Of a stretch of DNA of 64,000 bases, positions 32,904-42,618 are shown piece after piece (position 1 is the first letter of the stretch; every line of letters starts with the position of its first letter). Source of the DNA: Priestia iocasae (GTDB lineage: Bacteria; Bacillota; Bacilli; Bacillales; Bacillaceae_H); the NCBI RefSeq assembly GCF_016909075.1, contig NZ_JAFBFC010000002.1:310001-374000 (forward strand), read 5' to 3'. The position numbers were made by a program, and so were the translations under genes. A model generated the notes under the pieces. The model worked only from the letters and a program-made list of their open reading frames with translations. It searched no databases and was not told where the DNA came from.

Positions 32904-32910
32904 TATGATG

Positions 32911-32950
32911 AAAAAGCCTTGCTCTAAGCGTGTAGAGACAAGGCTTTTTT
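32911..32950. terminator. bidirectional terminator
   Basis: AAAAAGCCTTG…CAAGGCTTTTTT with an inner CTCT/AGAG pair. It overlaps the end of the pseudouridine synthase gene. Confidence 0.85.
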
Positions 32951-33832
32951 GGCCTCTTCCATATCAAGAGGAATGGGCGAAGTAAATGACATTCGCTGTT
33001 GTAGAATAGGATGAAAGAATGTAAGGTGATAACTATGCAGTGCTTGTCGATAAATGACTTTGCACGTTCCACCGTATAAATCATCACCCAACAAGGGATG
33101 ACCAAGATGTGACATATGAACTCGAATTTGATGAGTTCTTCCCGTTTCAAGCTTGAGTGACACATAGGTTGCGTGTTCACATTCTTCTAGAACTGTATAA
33201 TGAGTCACTGCGTGCTGTCCATCTTCTCTTATTTCTCGTTCAATGATACTGCTATCCTTACGACCAATTGAAGCGTGGATTGTACCTGACTTCAAAGCAA
33301 GCCTACCTTCTACAAGAGCATGATACGTTCGTTCAATCGAATGCGTTTGTTGTGCTTTTGAAAATAAATAATGGACATATCGGTTTTTAGCTACGATAAG
33401 TAGACCTGACGTATCACGGTCTAATCGATTGACGAGATGCACAGTCGAGCCAATCTGATTGGTTTCATAATAATATAACAATGCATTGCTCAATGACATG
33501 TTTAAATGAGTACGAGAAGGGATGCTGGGTAGACCAGCTTGCTTATTTACAACAAGCAAATACTCATCTTCATATACAATGTCTAGTGGGATGTTTGTGC
33601 TTTTCAATCCTTCGCTTGGCTGTTCAGGAGGAAATGCTACACATAGATCATCGTCTTCCTGTAACACATATCGCACAGTTACATCTTTATTATTCACCTG
33701 GATTGCTCCACCCCTAAACTTAATATCAACCAGCGCTGTTTTTGAGATGTGATGGTCTTTTAAGAAGTCTCGTAGTAGCATACCATGATGCGCCTGAGAG
33801 ATTTTCCATGTTAATGTGAATAAACGTGCCAT
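32924..33832 (-). CDS. yjbO: RluD-family RNA pseudouridine synthase YjbO
   Basis: 302 residues. An S4-like N-terminal domain (about 15-75) is followed by the catalytic domain with 'HLVNRLDRDTSGLLIVAKN', whose HRLDxxTSG-type motif carries the catalytic Asp, and 'LETGRTHQIRVHMSHLGHPL'. It isomerises uridine to pseudouridine, most likely in 23S rRNA. It follows nadK by 23 bases and is the last gene of the relQ-nadK-yjbO operon. Confidence 0.9.
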   Translation of the reverse strand: MARLFTLTWKISQAHHGMLLRDFLKDHHISKTALVDIKFRGGAIQVNNKDVTVRYVLQEDDDLCVAFPPEQPSEGLKSTNIPLDIVYEDEYLLVVNKQAGLPSIPSRTHLNMSLSNALLYYYETNQIGSTVHLVNRLDRDTSGLLIVAKNRYVHYLFSKAQQTHSIERTYHALVEGRLALKSGTIHASIGRKDSSIIEREIREDGQHAVTHYTVLEECEHATYVSLKLETGRTHQIRVHMSHLGHPLLGDDLYGGTCKVIYRQALHSYHLTFFHPILQQRMSFTSPIPLDMEEAKKALSLHA

Positions 33833-33855
33833 GATGAATCCTTCCTATTTCTTTC

Positions 33856-34650
33856 TTAGTCACACACAAATGAATCACGTACACGTTGCCAAAACGGAAA
33901 AGCACGGAAACGGGCAAAACGAATTTTCTCATCTGCCGCTCGACACTGAATGGATTTGACATCTTTATGTAAAAGTGTGAGATGATCAATCGTAATCTGG
34001 AAATCAACATCATTAACAGGCTTTAGCATCGCCGTGTGATGCGCAGGTAAAATAAGTGGCGAGCCAATTGTTCGAAACACACGATTATTAATTGAAGCCA
34101 TTTCGGCAATTTGAATGGCATCTAAAGATGGGTGTAAAATAGCCCCACCTAATGATTTATTGTACGCTGTACTGCCTGATGGCGTTGAGATGCATAGCCC
34201 ATCACCTCTAAACGTTTCAAAAAGCTGCCCTTTGATTTCTACATCCATTACAAGTGAACCTTCCACACTTTTTACTGTACATTCATTTAAAGCTAAATAG
34301 CGAGCTTCTCTTCCACCATTAATGTAACGAATGGTCACTTCTAATAGAGGGTATTCCACTGTTTGATATGGTGTTTTTGCAATGGCGATGACAAGCTTTT
34401 CAATTTCATCAGGAGTCCAATCAGCATAAAAACCTAGATGACCTGTATGTACCCCAACAAAAGCTGTTTTATCTAATCGATTTCGGTAGCGGTGAAAAGC
34501 GTATAAAAGCGTACCATCTCCACCTACTGATACGACGATATCTGGCTGATGTTCATCGTACTCTAACTGAAAATCTAACAAATACGTTCTCATTTTCTGC
34601 ATTAATGTATTTGAGACATGATCACCTTTTGACGTAATAGCAAATTTCAT
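33856..34650 (-). CDS. nadK: NAD kinase
   Basis: 264 residues. [13 protein letters not shown] (Asp45) and '[20 protein letters not shown]' are the two phosphate/NAD-binding signatures of NAD kinases. It makes NADP from NAD and ATP. ATG at 34650 follows ATAGGGTGAAGAAG; an ATG 21 bases further up would cover that site. It lies 27 bases after relQ in the same operon, as in B. subtilis. Confidence 0.95.
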   Translation of the reverse strand: MKFAITSKGDHVSNTLMQKMRTYLLDFQLEYDEHQPDIVVSVGGDGTLLYAFHRYRNRLDKTAFVGVHTGHLGFYADWTPDEIEKLVIAIAKTPYQTVEYPLLEVTIRYINGGREARYLALNECTVKSVEGSLVMDVEIKGQLFETFRGDGLCISTPSGSTAYNKSLGGAILHPSLDAIQIAEMASINNRVFRTIGSPLILPAHHTAMLKPVNDVDFQITIDHLTLLHKDVKSIQCRAADEKIRFARFRAFPFWQRVRDSFVCD

Positions 34651-34677
34651 CTTCTTCACCCTATCCCCCATCTATAC

Positions 34678-35319
34678 TCATTCGTCCTTGGTTTCTTTTT
34701 TTCGTGAAAAAATGGCTTGCGCTTCTTGAATTTCACCACGAATTTTTGACATTTCCTCATCTAATAAATAAGCTGCTTCTGCTGCACGCTGTAGGCGCTC
34801 ACGAATTTCTTCTGGAAACTTTCCACTGTATTTATAATTAAGAGAATGCTCAATTGTTGCCCAAAAATTCATTGCAAGTGTACGAATCTGAATTTCGACA
34901 AGGATGTTTTTTTCTCCTTCAATTGTTTGAACAGGATATCGAACAACTACATGATAAGAGCGGTAGCCACTATCTTTCTTTTGGCTAATATAATTTCTTT
35001 CTTCCACAATCTCAAAATCTGTTCTCTGCCTTAATAGTTCAACAACACTTTTAATGTCATCAACAAACTGACACATCATACGCAAACCTGCAATATCTTG
35101 CATTTCTTCTTCTAAACGATCGAGTGGAATTCCCTTTCTCGTCGCTTTATCTAGAATGCTAGCAATGGGTTTGACACGTCCTGTTACAAACTCTATTGGG
35201 CAATGCATGGATTTCATTTCATATTGTGTTCGAATACCTTTTAACTTCACTTTTAATTCTTCTACTGCTTGCTTATACGGACCTAAAAATAAATCCCAAT
35301 GCTTCACCATTGCTAACAT
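34678..35319 (-). CDS. relQ: small alarmone synthetase RelQ (GTP pyrophosphokinase YjbM)
   Basis: 213 residues of the RelA/SpoT synthetase domain without hydrolase or regulatory domains. 'PIEFVTGRVKPIASILDKA', 'DIAGLRMMCQFVDDI', 'GYRSYHVVVRYP' and 'VEIQIRTLAMNFWATIEHSLNYKY' (outline) are the ATP- and GTP-binding elements. It makes (p)ppGpp as a tetramer. It is first in an operon with nadK and yjbO. Start could be ATG 35319 (very close to GGGGGG) or ATG 35310, three codons in. Confidence 0.95.
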   Translation of the reverse strand: MLAMVKHWDLFLGPYKQAVEELKVKLKGIRTQYEMKSMHCPIEFVTGRVKPIASILDKATRKGIPLDRLEEEMQDIAGLRMMCQFVDDIKSVVELLRQRTDFEIVEERNYISQKKDSGYRSYHVVVRYPVQTIEGEKNILVEIQIRTLAMNFWATIEHSLNYKYSGKFPEEIRERLQRAAEAAYLLDEEMSKIRGEIQEAQAIFSRKKETKDE

Positions 35320-35343
35320 GCACCCCCCATCTTTTCTGTATCT

Positions 35344-35721
35344 TTATTTATCTAAAAACAACGCCTCTACTTTAGAAACCATTTCTTCTCCATAGTTTGT
35401 ATTCCCCTCAATGTTGCTAATCAAATACTCTAATTCTTCTTTTAGGCCTTCTAGCTCTATTTTATGTTCATTGACAATGGCAACGATTTTTTGCTCGCTA
35501 TGTAGTACGTCTTTTAAGTTTGGCCATACACTAGCTGGTATGCTGACATACACAAACTCATCATTAACATCGAGGATATAGATAAACGATACATTATCGG
35601 AATCTGTAATCATTTGCATTGTATCTTGCACGTTTTTAATTTGATGCTTAAATTCTTCTGTTTGTAAATATAGCGTGTTTTCTTCAATATAACTCTTCGT
35701 TACTTCAATTCTTTTTTGCAT
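35344..35721 (-). CDS. yjbL: UPF0738 protein YjbL
   Basis: 125 residues with no membrane segment. 'FIYILDVNDEFVYVSIPASVWPNL' is the most distinctive part and fits UPF0738. Function is unknown. ATG at 35721 is set by GGAAGGAG 8 bases before it. It lies upstream of relQ on the same strand, 24 bases apart, so it may be part of that operon. It is divergent from yjbK. Confidence 0.75.
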   Translation of the reverse strand: MQKRIEVTKSYIEENTLYLQTEEFKHQIKNVQDTMQMITDSDNVSFIYILDVNDEFVYVSIPASVWPNLKDVLHSEQKIVAIVNEHKIELEGLKEELEYLISNIEGNTNYGEEMVSKVEALFLDK

Positions 35722-35957
35722 AACTAAACTCCTTCCAACCTTCACAATTAACTGTTCACCTACTTTATTCTAACATATAAAAAGTTTGATTGATAAACAT
35801 TGATATGAGTAGGATTTCATGGAATAATAAAATGAAAGTATATGTTCGTTTGACACCCGTTTAGAACACTACCTATACATCTATTTTTACGTTTGTATGC
35901 TTAATTTAATCACAGCGGTTATACGCTTTACTTCCATACATAGAAAGGTGTTTGTTC

Positions 35958-36551
35958 ATGAAGCAAGAAATTGAAATTGAATTTAAAAATCTCGTTACAA
36001 AACAAGAATTTGAACAACTCTTATCTCATTTTAAAATTAGTGAAAGTGATTTTGCAGCTCAGGATAACCACTACTTTGATACACGAGCATTTTCGTTAAA
36101 AGATCGAGGAGCTGCTCTTCGCATTCGTTATAAAAAAGGGCGTTATGTCTTAACACTTAAACAACCACACGAAAAAGGATTACTTGAAACACACGAATCA
36201 CTGACAGAAGATGAAGCACAAGCTTTCCTTCATGGACAAGCAGAAGTGACAGGCAAAATTAGTGAGCTTATTGAGCTAATGGATATAGATGTTGCTGATC
36301 TTGTCTATTTTGGTACATTAACAACGCAGCGTATGGAAACACCTTATGAAGGCGGCTTACTTGTATTTGATCATAGCCTTTATTTAGGAAAAGAAGATTA
36401 TGAAATTGAATACGAAGTAACAGATGCTAAGCAAGGAAAGACGAAATTTGAACAGCTTTTACAGTCTTTTCAAATTCCAATCCGTGAAACCGAAAATAAA
36501 ATCCGTCGATTTTATCGTGAAAAATATTCAACTTTAAGTGAGGAATTATGA
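35958..36551 (+). CDS. yjbK: CYTH-domain protein YjbK (predicted inorganic triphosphatase)
   Basis: 197 residues. The N-terminal '[10 protein letters not shown]' carries the ExExK metal-binding signature of CYTH triphosphate tunnel enzymes. Further paired charged strands include '[18 protein letters not shown]' and '[12 protein letters not shown]'. Members hydrolyse tripolyphosphate or thiamine-triphosphate; here substrate is not known. ATG at 35958 follows AAAGGTG; a TTG two codons earlier is less well spaced. It overlaps yjbJ by the ATGA junction. Confidence 0.85.
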   Translation: MKQEIEIEFKNLVTKQEFEQLLSHFKISESDFAAQDNHYFDTRAFSLKDRGAALRIRYKKGRYVLTLKQPHEKGLLETHESLTEDEAQAFLHGQAEVTGKISELIELMDIDVADLVYFGTLTTQRMETPYEGGLLVFDHSLYLGKEDYEIEYEVTDAKQGKTKFEQLLQSFQIPIRETENKIRRFYREKYSTLSEEL

Positions 36552-37189
36552 TGAATATTCATTCTTATAAAACATTCCTAGAATTGCAATCGTTACGTAA
36601 TTTTTCACCAACTTCTCAACAAACATCAGCGGATTCAAATCTTTTTTCAACGTTATTAGCGCAGTATACACAAGCCGACAGTGAATCAGCAGGAACACAA
36701 ACATTAGGTCTTCACTATTTACTTGCTCAGCAAGCAAATATTATACCGAGTTACCAAAAGATTCAATCTATTCAGTCAGTAAAGCCGTTATCTACTGAGA
36801 CTTTTCCTGTTCATAATGACCTTGAGTCAATTATTGAAGCAGCATCACAAAAATATAATGTTGATACAAAGCTTATTAAATCAGTTATTCGCCATGAATC
36901 AAACTTTAACACAAATGCCAAAAGTCACGCAGGGGCGATGGGATTAATGCAGCTAATGCCTAGTACGGCACGCTATTTGGGCGTAGAAAACGCTTTTGAT
37001 GCAGCTGAAAACATATTTGGAGGCACAAAGTATTTGCGACAAATGTTAAATAAATACAATGACAACGTCGAGCTTGCGCTAGCTGCTTACAACGCAGGAC
37101 CTGGAAATGTCGATAAGTATGGTGGAATCCCACCTTTTAAAGAAACACAATCATACGTTAAGAAAGTAAAATCAACCTATTTAGCATAA
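36548..37189 (+). CDS. yjbJ: lytic transglycosylase YjbJ (SLT domain)
   Basis: 213 residues. The SLT domain covers about 95-213: catalytic Glu117 in '[20 protein letters not shown]', followed by '[15 protein letters not shown]' and '[17 protein letters not shown]'. It cleaves peptidoglycan glycan strands. No signal peptide is visible in the first 90 residues, which are variable and polar, so export route is unclear. It overlaps yjbK by four bases. Confidence 0.85.
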   Translation: MMNIHSYKTFLELQSLRNFSPTSQQTSADSNLFSTLLAQYTQADSESAGTQTLGLHYLLAQQANIIPSYQKIQSIQSVKPLSTETFPVHNDLESIIEAASQKYNVDTKLIKSVIRHESNFNTNAKSHAGAMGLMQLMPSTARYLGVENAFDAAENIFGGTKYLRQMLNKYNDNVELALAAYNAGPGNVDKYGGIPPFKETQSYVKKVKSTYLA

Positions 37190-37224
37190 AATAAGTGAAG
37201 CTACTTAGAGCTTCACTTATTTTA
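37187..37224 (+). terminator. terminator of yjbKJ
   Basis: TAAAATAAGTGAAGC / GCTTCACTTATTTTA is a perfect 15-bp stem that begins with the yjbJ stop codon. Confidence 0.85.
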
Positions 37225-37363
37225 TGGACAAGATTTTACGAGCGAATCGTTTGAGATAACGAATTGACGCTGATAAAATGTAGAAAAGTCATAAAAAATA
37301 TGACAGCCAATTTTTTACGATTTTAACATCTCTATTCCAATTTCTAAAAAAGGAGTTATCAAC

Positions 37364-37777
37364 ATGACAGAGAAACTCTATACACCTTACGATGAACTAG
37401 GTGGTGAACACACGATTTCAAAACTTGTTGATGCTTTTTATAAACGAGTTGAATCGCATCCTGATTTAGCACCTATTTTCCCAAACGACTTAACAGAAAC
37501 AGCTCGAAAACAAAAGCAGTTTCTTACGCAATATCTAGGAGGTCCTTCCCTTTATACAGAAGAACATGGTCATCCCATGCTTCGTGCACGACATTTACCA
37601 TTTGAGATTACGCCAACTAGAGCAAAAGCCTGGCTTACCTGTATGTACGAAGCAATGGATGAAGTGAATCTTAAAGGTGAAGTACGTGATGAGTTTTATC
37701 GTCGCCTCGTGTTAACAGCTCAACATATGATCAATACACCTGAACCGACAACAGATGAGAAAGGAATTTCATATTGA
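37364..37777 (+). CDS. yjbI: group II truncated haemoglobin YjbI
   Basis: 137 residues. It carries the 2/2 globin features '[18 protein letters not shown]' (helix A-B with Tyr26) and '[18 protein letters not shown]' with proximal His77. It binds haem and oxygen or related ligands. ATG follows AAAAGGAGTTATCAAC. Its stop codon overlaps the yjbH start, as in B. subtilis where yjbI and yjbH are linked. Confidence 0.9.
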   Translation: MTEKLYTPYDELGGEHTISKLVDAFYKRVESHPDLAPIFPNDLTETARKQKQFLTQYLGGPSLYTEEHGHPMLRARHLPFEITPTRAKAWLTCMYEAMDEVNLKGEVRDEFYRRLVLTAQHMINTPEPTTDEKGISY

Positions 37778-38649
37778 GTACTCAAGAACCGAAGACGCAT
37801 CATTCTTTATCTCAACTTTGCCAAGGCTCTAACAAGAAGCCACTTGAAATTTATGTATTTATTGACCCACTCTGTCCAGAATGTTGGGCATTAGAACCAA
37901 TATTAAAAAAGTTACAAATTGAGTATGGTCAATTTTTCACACTAAAACCTGTACTAAGCGGACAGTTAAAGTCATTAAATGCTGGCACACAACGAAAGTT
38001 TGAAAGCATTGCTCGTGTTTGGGAAAAGACAGGCAGTCGTTCAGGGATGTCTTGTGATGGAAACCTCTGGCTTGAAAATCCTGTTTCGACTCCATATGCT
38101 GCATCCATTGGTATTAAAGCAGCAGGACTTCAAGGAAAAAGACAAGGTATTCGTTTTTTACGAAAGCTTCAGGAAGTATTGTTTCTTGAGAAGCAAAATA
38201 TTGCAGATGAATTAGTCCTTATCCAATGCGCTGAAGATGTAGGGCTAGATGTCGATGAATTTCGTAAAGATTTACATGCAGAAAGTGCATCAAAAGCGTT
38301 TCAATGTGATTTAAAAGTCACGGCAGAGATGGATGTAGATGAAATTCCAACCCTTGTATTTTTTAATGAGAAAGCCGAAGAAGAAGGCATTAAAATTGCA
38401 GGTTATTATACGTATGACACCTATGTTCATGTGATTGAGGAAATGTTGGGAGAGGTACCAACACCATCGCCTCCTCCTCACCTTGAATTATTCATGCAGT
38501 ATTTTAAGTTTGTAGCCTCAAAAGAAGTAGCAGTGGTATATGACATTTCAATTCAAGAAGCAGAAAAAGAACTTAAAAAATTACAACTTAGGCAAGTCGT
38601 TGAACAAGTTCCAGTTAAGCACGGTACATTCTGGCGTTACATCAACTAG
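37774..38649 (+). CDS. yjbH: YjbH, ClpXP adaptor for Spx (DsbA-like)
   Basis: 291 residues. DsbA-type thioredoxin fold with '[15 protein letters not shown]' (Cys34-x2-Cys37) and a long helical insert ([20 protein letters not shown]…). YjbH (SpxH) binds the Spx C-terminus and presents it to ClpXP in B. subtilis. The spx gene is also in this window at 46056-46454. TTG start at 37774 follows AAAGGAA and overlaps the yjbI stop (TTGA). Confidence 0.9.
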   Translation: MSTQEPKTHHSLSQLCQGSNKKPLEIYVFIDPLCPECWALEPILKKLQIEYGQFFTLKPVLSGQLKSLNAGTQRKFESIARVWEKTGSRSGMSCDGNLWLENPVSTPYAASIGIKAAGLQGKRQGIRFLRKLQEVLFLEKQNIADELVLIQCAEDVGLDVDEFRKDLHAESASKAFQCDLKVTAEMDVDEIPTLVFFNEKAEEEGIKIAGYYTYDTYVHVIEEMLGEVPTPSPPPHLELFMQYFKFVASKEVAVVYDISIQEAEKELKKLQLRQVVEQVPVKHGTFWRYIN

Positions 38650-38664
38650 TCATAAAATAAGCAC

Positions 38665-38694
38665 AAAAAAACCCGGCAAAAGCCGGGTTTTTTT
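38665..38694 (+). terminator. terminator of yjbIH
   Basis: ACCCGGC-AAAA-GCCGGGT flanked by long A and T runs; 13-bp in total. Confidence 0.95.
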
Positions 38695-38968
38695 GTTTGT
38701 CTTAAGACAACAAGGGGATGGGAGAAATTTTTCACGGTCAAACAAAGGGGTATATGTTTGTTTGTGATAAACTTCACGTTAATAATATAGCAAATCGTGT
38801 CGACTTTTGACAAGTCATTTTTTTCACTTTCACAAATTTGTCATATTGAAAGCACTTTCTTTTCAAATCTATCGTTATTGACTTTTTTCTAGTGTTCAAA
38901 ATATGAATCATCCACTTTTATGCACATACATATAGTACAAACACACCTTTCTTGAAAGGACGATCTAT
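38695..38968. other. gene-free AT-rich stretch
   Basis: Between the yjbIH terminator and the next small gene I see no convincing frame, fold or protein-binding palindrome, only AT-rich promoter-like sequence. Confidence 0.4.
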
Positions 38969-39148
38969 GTGAACTACATTGCACCTTTAATTTGTATCTT
39001 TGTTATAGTTATCTCATTTTTTTTCTACTGCTTAGCTTTAATGAAATTGGTACCCTTACTACTAGCTGGACCTGTTATGTTTATCTCCATCTTCATTTCC
39101 TTACTTTTGCTGAACAGTAACAATCAATTTAAAGGATTCAAAAAATAA
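38969..39148 (+). CDS. small two-helix membrane protein, unknown
   Basis: 59 residues. Two hydrophobic helices (about 4-24 and 29-48, 'LVPLLLAGPVMFISIFISLL') and a polar tail NSNNQFKGFKK. GTG at 38969 follows TTGAAAGGA. I do not recognise the family, and a short gene of this kind could have been missed in earlier annotations. Repeat copy D follows at once. Confidence 0.6.
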   Translation: MNYIAPLICIFVIVISFFFYCLALMKLVPLLLAGPVMFISIFISLLLLNSNNQFKGFKK

Positions 39149-39149
39149 A

Positions 39150-39213
39150 GGGTTGTGTTACAGGGAGTAAACAACACTCCCTGTAACACAACCCACACCA
39201 TCTCTTGCCTACA
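39150..39213 (-). repeat. dispersed folding repeat, short form, copy D
   Basis: Perfect 19-bp stem GGGTTGTGTTACAGGGAGT / ACTCCCTGTAACACAACCC with loop AAACAAC, followed by ACACCATCTCTTGCCTACAAA. The tail CATCTCTTGCCTA is shared with copy C and is an arm of hairpin 1 in copies A and B. The outer stem sequence differs from copy C but pairing is complete. Confidence 0.7.
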
Positions 39214-39281
39214 AAAAATACTGCAAAACTTAAATAGACAAGAGCAATATTTTTTGAAAAACTGTTTGTTAATGGACACGC

Positions 39282-41102
39282 TTATTTTGAAGATAAGAGC
39301 TGTTCCATTTCTGCTAGTTTTTCTTCAAATACAGCAAGTGCTTCCTTAATTGGTGTAGCAGTTGTCATGTCTACACCCGCTTTCTTTAACACTTCGATTG
39401 GATAATCTGAGCTACCTGCTTTTAAGAAATCAAGATAGCGAGAAACAGCCGGTTCCCCTTCTTCTAGAATTTGTTTACTTAATGCAGCAGCTGCACTGAA
39501 TCCTGTTGCATATTGATAAACATAATAATTGTAGTAGAAATGCGGAATACGTGCCCACTCTAGCCCAATCTCTTCATCAATTACAATGTTTTCACCAAAG
39601 TATTTCTTGTTTAAATCATAATATACTTTTGTTAATAATTCTGGAGTAATCGGCTCACCGTTTTGTGCGCGCACATGAATGTCATGCTCAAACTCAGCAA
39701 ACATCGTTTGGCGGAACACTGTACCACGGAATCCTTCTAAATAATGATTCAATAAGTACAAGCGTTTCTTTTCATCATCAATTGTTTTTAATAAATAATC
39801 ATTTAGTAATGCTTCATTGCATGTAGACGCCACTTCCGCTACGAAAATGGAGTAGTCTCCATAAGGATAAGGTTGTGTTTCACGCGTGTAATAACTATGC
39901 ACAGAATGCCCAAACTCATGAGCAAGTGTGAATAAATTATTTACGTTATCTTGCCAGTTCATTAAGATATACGGGTTTGTTCCATAAGTACCTGATGAAT
40001 AAGCACCGCTTCGCTTCCCTTTATTTTCATGTACGTCCACCCAACGATTGTCAAATCCTTCGCGCAATACATTTAAGTAGTCTTCTCCTAATGGCTGTAG
40101 ACCCTTTAATAAGTATTCTTTCGCTTCTTCATAAGGCACTTCCATCTTCGCATCTTTCACTAGTGGTGTGTACAAATCGTACATATGAAGTTCTTCGACG
40201 CCTAATACCTTTTTACGTAAATCGACATAACGATGAAGCAGGTGTAAATGATCATTCACTGTGCTTACGAGGTTATCATACACTTCTTCTGGAATATTGT
40301 TATTGCTAAGCGCGGCATGACGAGCAGATTTGTAGTTGCGAACACGCGCATTAAAATTATCTTTTTTCACGGTTCCGCTTAGTGTACTAGCAAATGTATT
40401 TTTAAATTGCCCATATGTTTGATAAACAGCTTTGAACGCTTCTTCACGCACTCGACGATCTTCACTTTCAAGGAATCGAATGTAGCGTCCATGCGTAATC
40501 TCTACATCTTCCCCATTCTCATCTTTAATTTCTGGGAATTCTAAATCAGCGTTGTTTAACATTCCAAACGTATTACTAGAAGCACCTAACACTTCCGAAG
40601 CTTCTGCTAATAACGCTTCTTCTGATGCTCCTAGCACGTGTGGACGCTGACGATTAATTTCATCTAACGCATGCTCATATAACTTTAGCTCTTCTTTTTC
40701 ATTTAAAAATTGTTGAATTTTTTCTTCCTCGATTGCTAAAAGCTCAGGCGTCATAAAAGCTAATGCGCTTGCAATTTGTGTGTACAACGTTTTAATACGA
40801 TCATCTAGCCCTTGATAAAAAGAATTAGTTGTATCTTGGTCATAACGCATATGTGCATATGTATAAAGCTTACTGACTCTCATCGTTAGCTCATCTTGTT
40901 GTTGAAGAGCTTCATACAGTTTCATAGCTGATTCACCAAGTTTTCCTTGATACTGTTCCATTTGTGGAATTAACGCTTTTACTTCTTGAAACTCTCGATC
41001 CCACTCGTCGTCTGTTGCGAATATATCTTCTAATCTCCATGTATCTTCTGCTTTAATTTCACTACGAGCCGGTAGTTTTTTAATTGTTGATTGCTCTGTC
41101 AT
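39282..41102 (-). CDS. pepF: oligoendopeptidase F
   Basis: 606 residues, M3 family. The zinc site HEFGH lies in 'LAHEFGHSVHSYYTRETQ' (about 390) with a downstream Glu in 'VAEVASTCNEALLND'. It is a cytosolic peptidase for peptides of about 7-17 residues. ATG at 41102 follows GGAGGGATCAAG; an upstream in-frame ATG would read through that site. It sits between coiA and yjbH as in B. subtilis. Confidence 0.95.
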   Translation of the reverse strand: MTEQSTIKKLPARSEIKAEDTWRLEDIFATDDEWDREFQEVKALIPQMEQYQGKLGESAMKLYEALQQQDELTMRVSKLYTYAHMRYDQDTTNSFYQGLDDRIKTLYTQIASALAFMTPELLAIEEEKIQQFLNEKEELKLYEHALDEINRQRPHVLGASEEALLAEASEVLGASSNTFGMLNNADLEFPEIKDENGEDVEITHGRYIRFLESEDRRVREEAFKAVYQTYGQFKNTFASTLSGTVKKDNFNARVRNYKSARHAALSNNNIPEEVYDNLVSTVNDHLHLLHRYVDLRKKVLGVEELHMYDLYTPLVKDAKMEVPYEEAKEYLLKGLQPLGEDYLNVLREGFDNRWVDVHENKGKRSGAYSSGTYGTNPYILMNWQDNVNNLFTLAHEFGHSVHSYYTRETQPYPYGDYSIFVAEVASTCNEALLNDYLLKTIDDEKKRLYLLNHYLEGFRGTVFRQTMFAEFEHDIHVRAQNGEPITPELLTKVYYDLNKKYFGENIVIDEEIGLEWARIPHFYYNYYVYQYATGFSAAAALSKQILEEGEPAVSRYLDFLKAGSSDYPIEVLKKAGVDMTTATPIKEALAVFEEKLAEMEQLLSSK

Positions 41103-41272
41103 CTTGATCCCTCCATTTTCCATCATCTATCACTATATTCTCTGTTTACGTGATAAATCCCTTTCCTATTGCACCGCCCAATGAGAGCACTTTTACTCGA
41201 TTGGAAAAGTAGCCATAATTAGCCTTATCTTTAATCGTACAAATTTTCTAACTTATTGTCACTTATTTTGCT

Positions 41273-42442
41273 TCATTCATTCGTCACTTTCCAGTCTGCT
41301 TCAAACCTATCATTTGTTAATTCAGGAATCGTATACATTCTTATCACCTTGTATGCTGTATGAGTTACTTTTTTTAACACCTTCATCTGACAAAGTGCGT
41401 GTATATATTCTTTTAGCGGTAGAGATAAGTCGGCATCCATTAGAGGAACGTGACGATACTTAATCTCCTTTGTTCGAATACGTTTATTGAAATGATAAAG
41501 AAACTGCTGATAAGAAACTGTGCTACCGATACATTTATTCGCTAGTACATCAAGTAAGAGCCACGTTTGCCAAATGCAAGCTGGTGTATCAATAACATAC
41601 AAAGAAGGGAGCTGAATACCTGCTTCTGAAGGAAAATGCGAAGGAGGAATATGATGATGGTATAAAGTCTCTAAAAAAGACTGCTGAGCTTTGGTGGGAT
41701 ACAACATGTATTGCGTTCGCCATTTCCGCTTTTTTTGAAGCCATTCTTTCTTGAAGTCAACACTCTCCTTTTGTAACATTAATACATCGTGAAAATCGTA
41801 GCAATCTAATGGAAGTGTTGTAATGGTTGCAAAACAAATTTGTGGTGAAAATGGATAGAGATGCTGTAGTTTTATAAATAGCTGATCGCTTGGAGAATAG
41901 TACAGAAGAAAAGGTGGATGATCTTGAATAGGTTGAGTGACATATTGCCAATCTTGCGGGGAAAGCTTAAACGTATGTTGAGACAAGCGCGTTAATCGCT
42001 TCGCTCCTAGTATCCAAATGGGGTGATAATCATGGCTTACATATCCTTGAGTTCGTTTAACAAGCAATTCAGGTGATAAATTTGCACACTGAAACTCAAT
42101 CGCATACCGCTTCTCACCTATCCTAACAAGTAAATCTGGCCGCTGATTAATCGATGATAAATGTGGCTCTAGCTCCACTGTTTTATAAAGTGAAAGCCAC
42201 TCATAAAGCTGCTGCTTCCCTTGCAAATGATACGCTGTCTCTCCTTCATGATTCGCATAGCACGATTGCGATTTTAAATGAGCAAAATGTGGAGCTGTTT
42301 TCGTTCCTACCTTTAATTGAACAGGCTTATGACAGCTCGGACAAAAAAATTCTGTGACCTTTCGTAGTTCTTTCAAATAGGTAGGCATAAATCGAGCAGC
42401 TAATGAAAAAAGCTGACCATCTGCCTTTTTAGCAACTAGCAC
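41273..42442 (-). CDS. coiA: competence protein CoiA
   Basis: 389 residues. An N-terminal zinc-like module has CPSC (34-37), 'VQLKVGTKTAPHFAH' and Cys61. A PD-(D/E)xK-type nuclease core follows with 'RPDLLVRIGEKRYAIEFQ' (Asp … Glu-x-Gln). CoiA is needed for processing incoming DNA in competent cells in the family; its N-terminal pattern recurs in yjcD of this window. GTG start at 42442 follows GAAGGGAG. It lies between pepF and cls/mecA. Confidence 0.85.
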   Translation of the reverse strand: MLVAKKADGQLFSLAARFMPTYLKELRKVTEFFCPSCHKPVQLKVGTKTAPHFAHLKSQSCYANHEGETAYHLQGKQQLYEWLSLYKTVELEPHLSSINQRPDLLVRIGEKRYAIEFQCANLSPELLVKRTQGYVSHDYHPIWILGAKRLTRLSQHTFKLSPQDWQYVTQPIQDHPPFLLYYSPSDQLFIKLQHLYPFSPQICFATITTLPLDCYDFHDVLMLQKESVDFKKEWLQKKRKWRTQYMLYPTKAQQSFLETLYHHHIPPSHFPSEAGIQLPSLYVIDTPACIWQTWLLLDVLANKCIGSTVSYQQFLYHFNKRIRTKEIKYRHVPLMDADLSLPLKEYIHALCQMKVLKKVTHTAYKVIRMYTIPELTNDRFEADWKVTNE

Positions 42443-42564
42443 TGACTGTCGTCTCCCTTCTATATAAATTGAATCAATCTCTCCTCCATATTCGACACCT
42501 TTTTCGTTATTCCTCTTCTAAAGGAAGAGAGCTTTCACAAAAAGGCTTTAGAAAAATGACAAAA

Positions 42565-42615
42565 AGAAAAAGTGAAACTAAAAGCTAGACGATTGCTTTT
42601 GATTCCACTTTTTCT
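42565..42615 (-). terminator. terminator of cls
   Basis: AGAAAAAGTG-AA…AAAAGC / GCTTTTGATTCCACTTTTTCT stem, immediately after the stop codon. Confidence 0.75.
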
Positions 42616-42618
42616 TCC

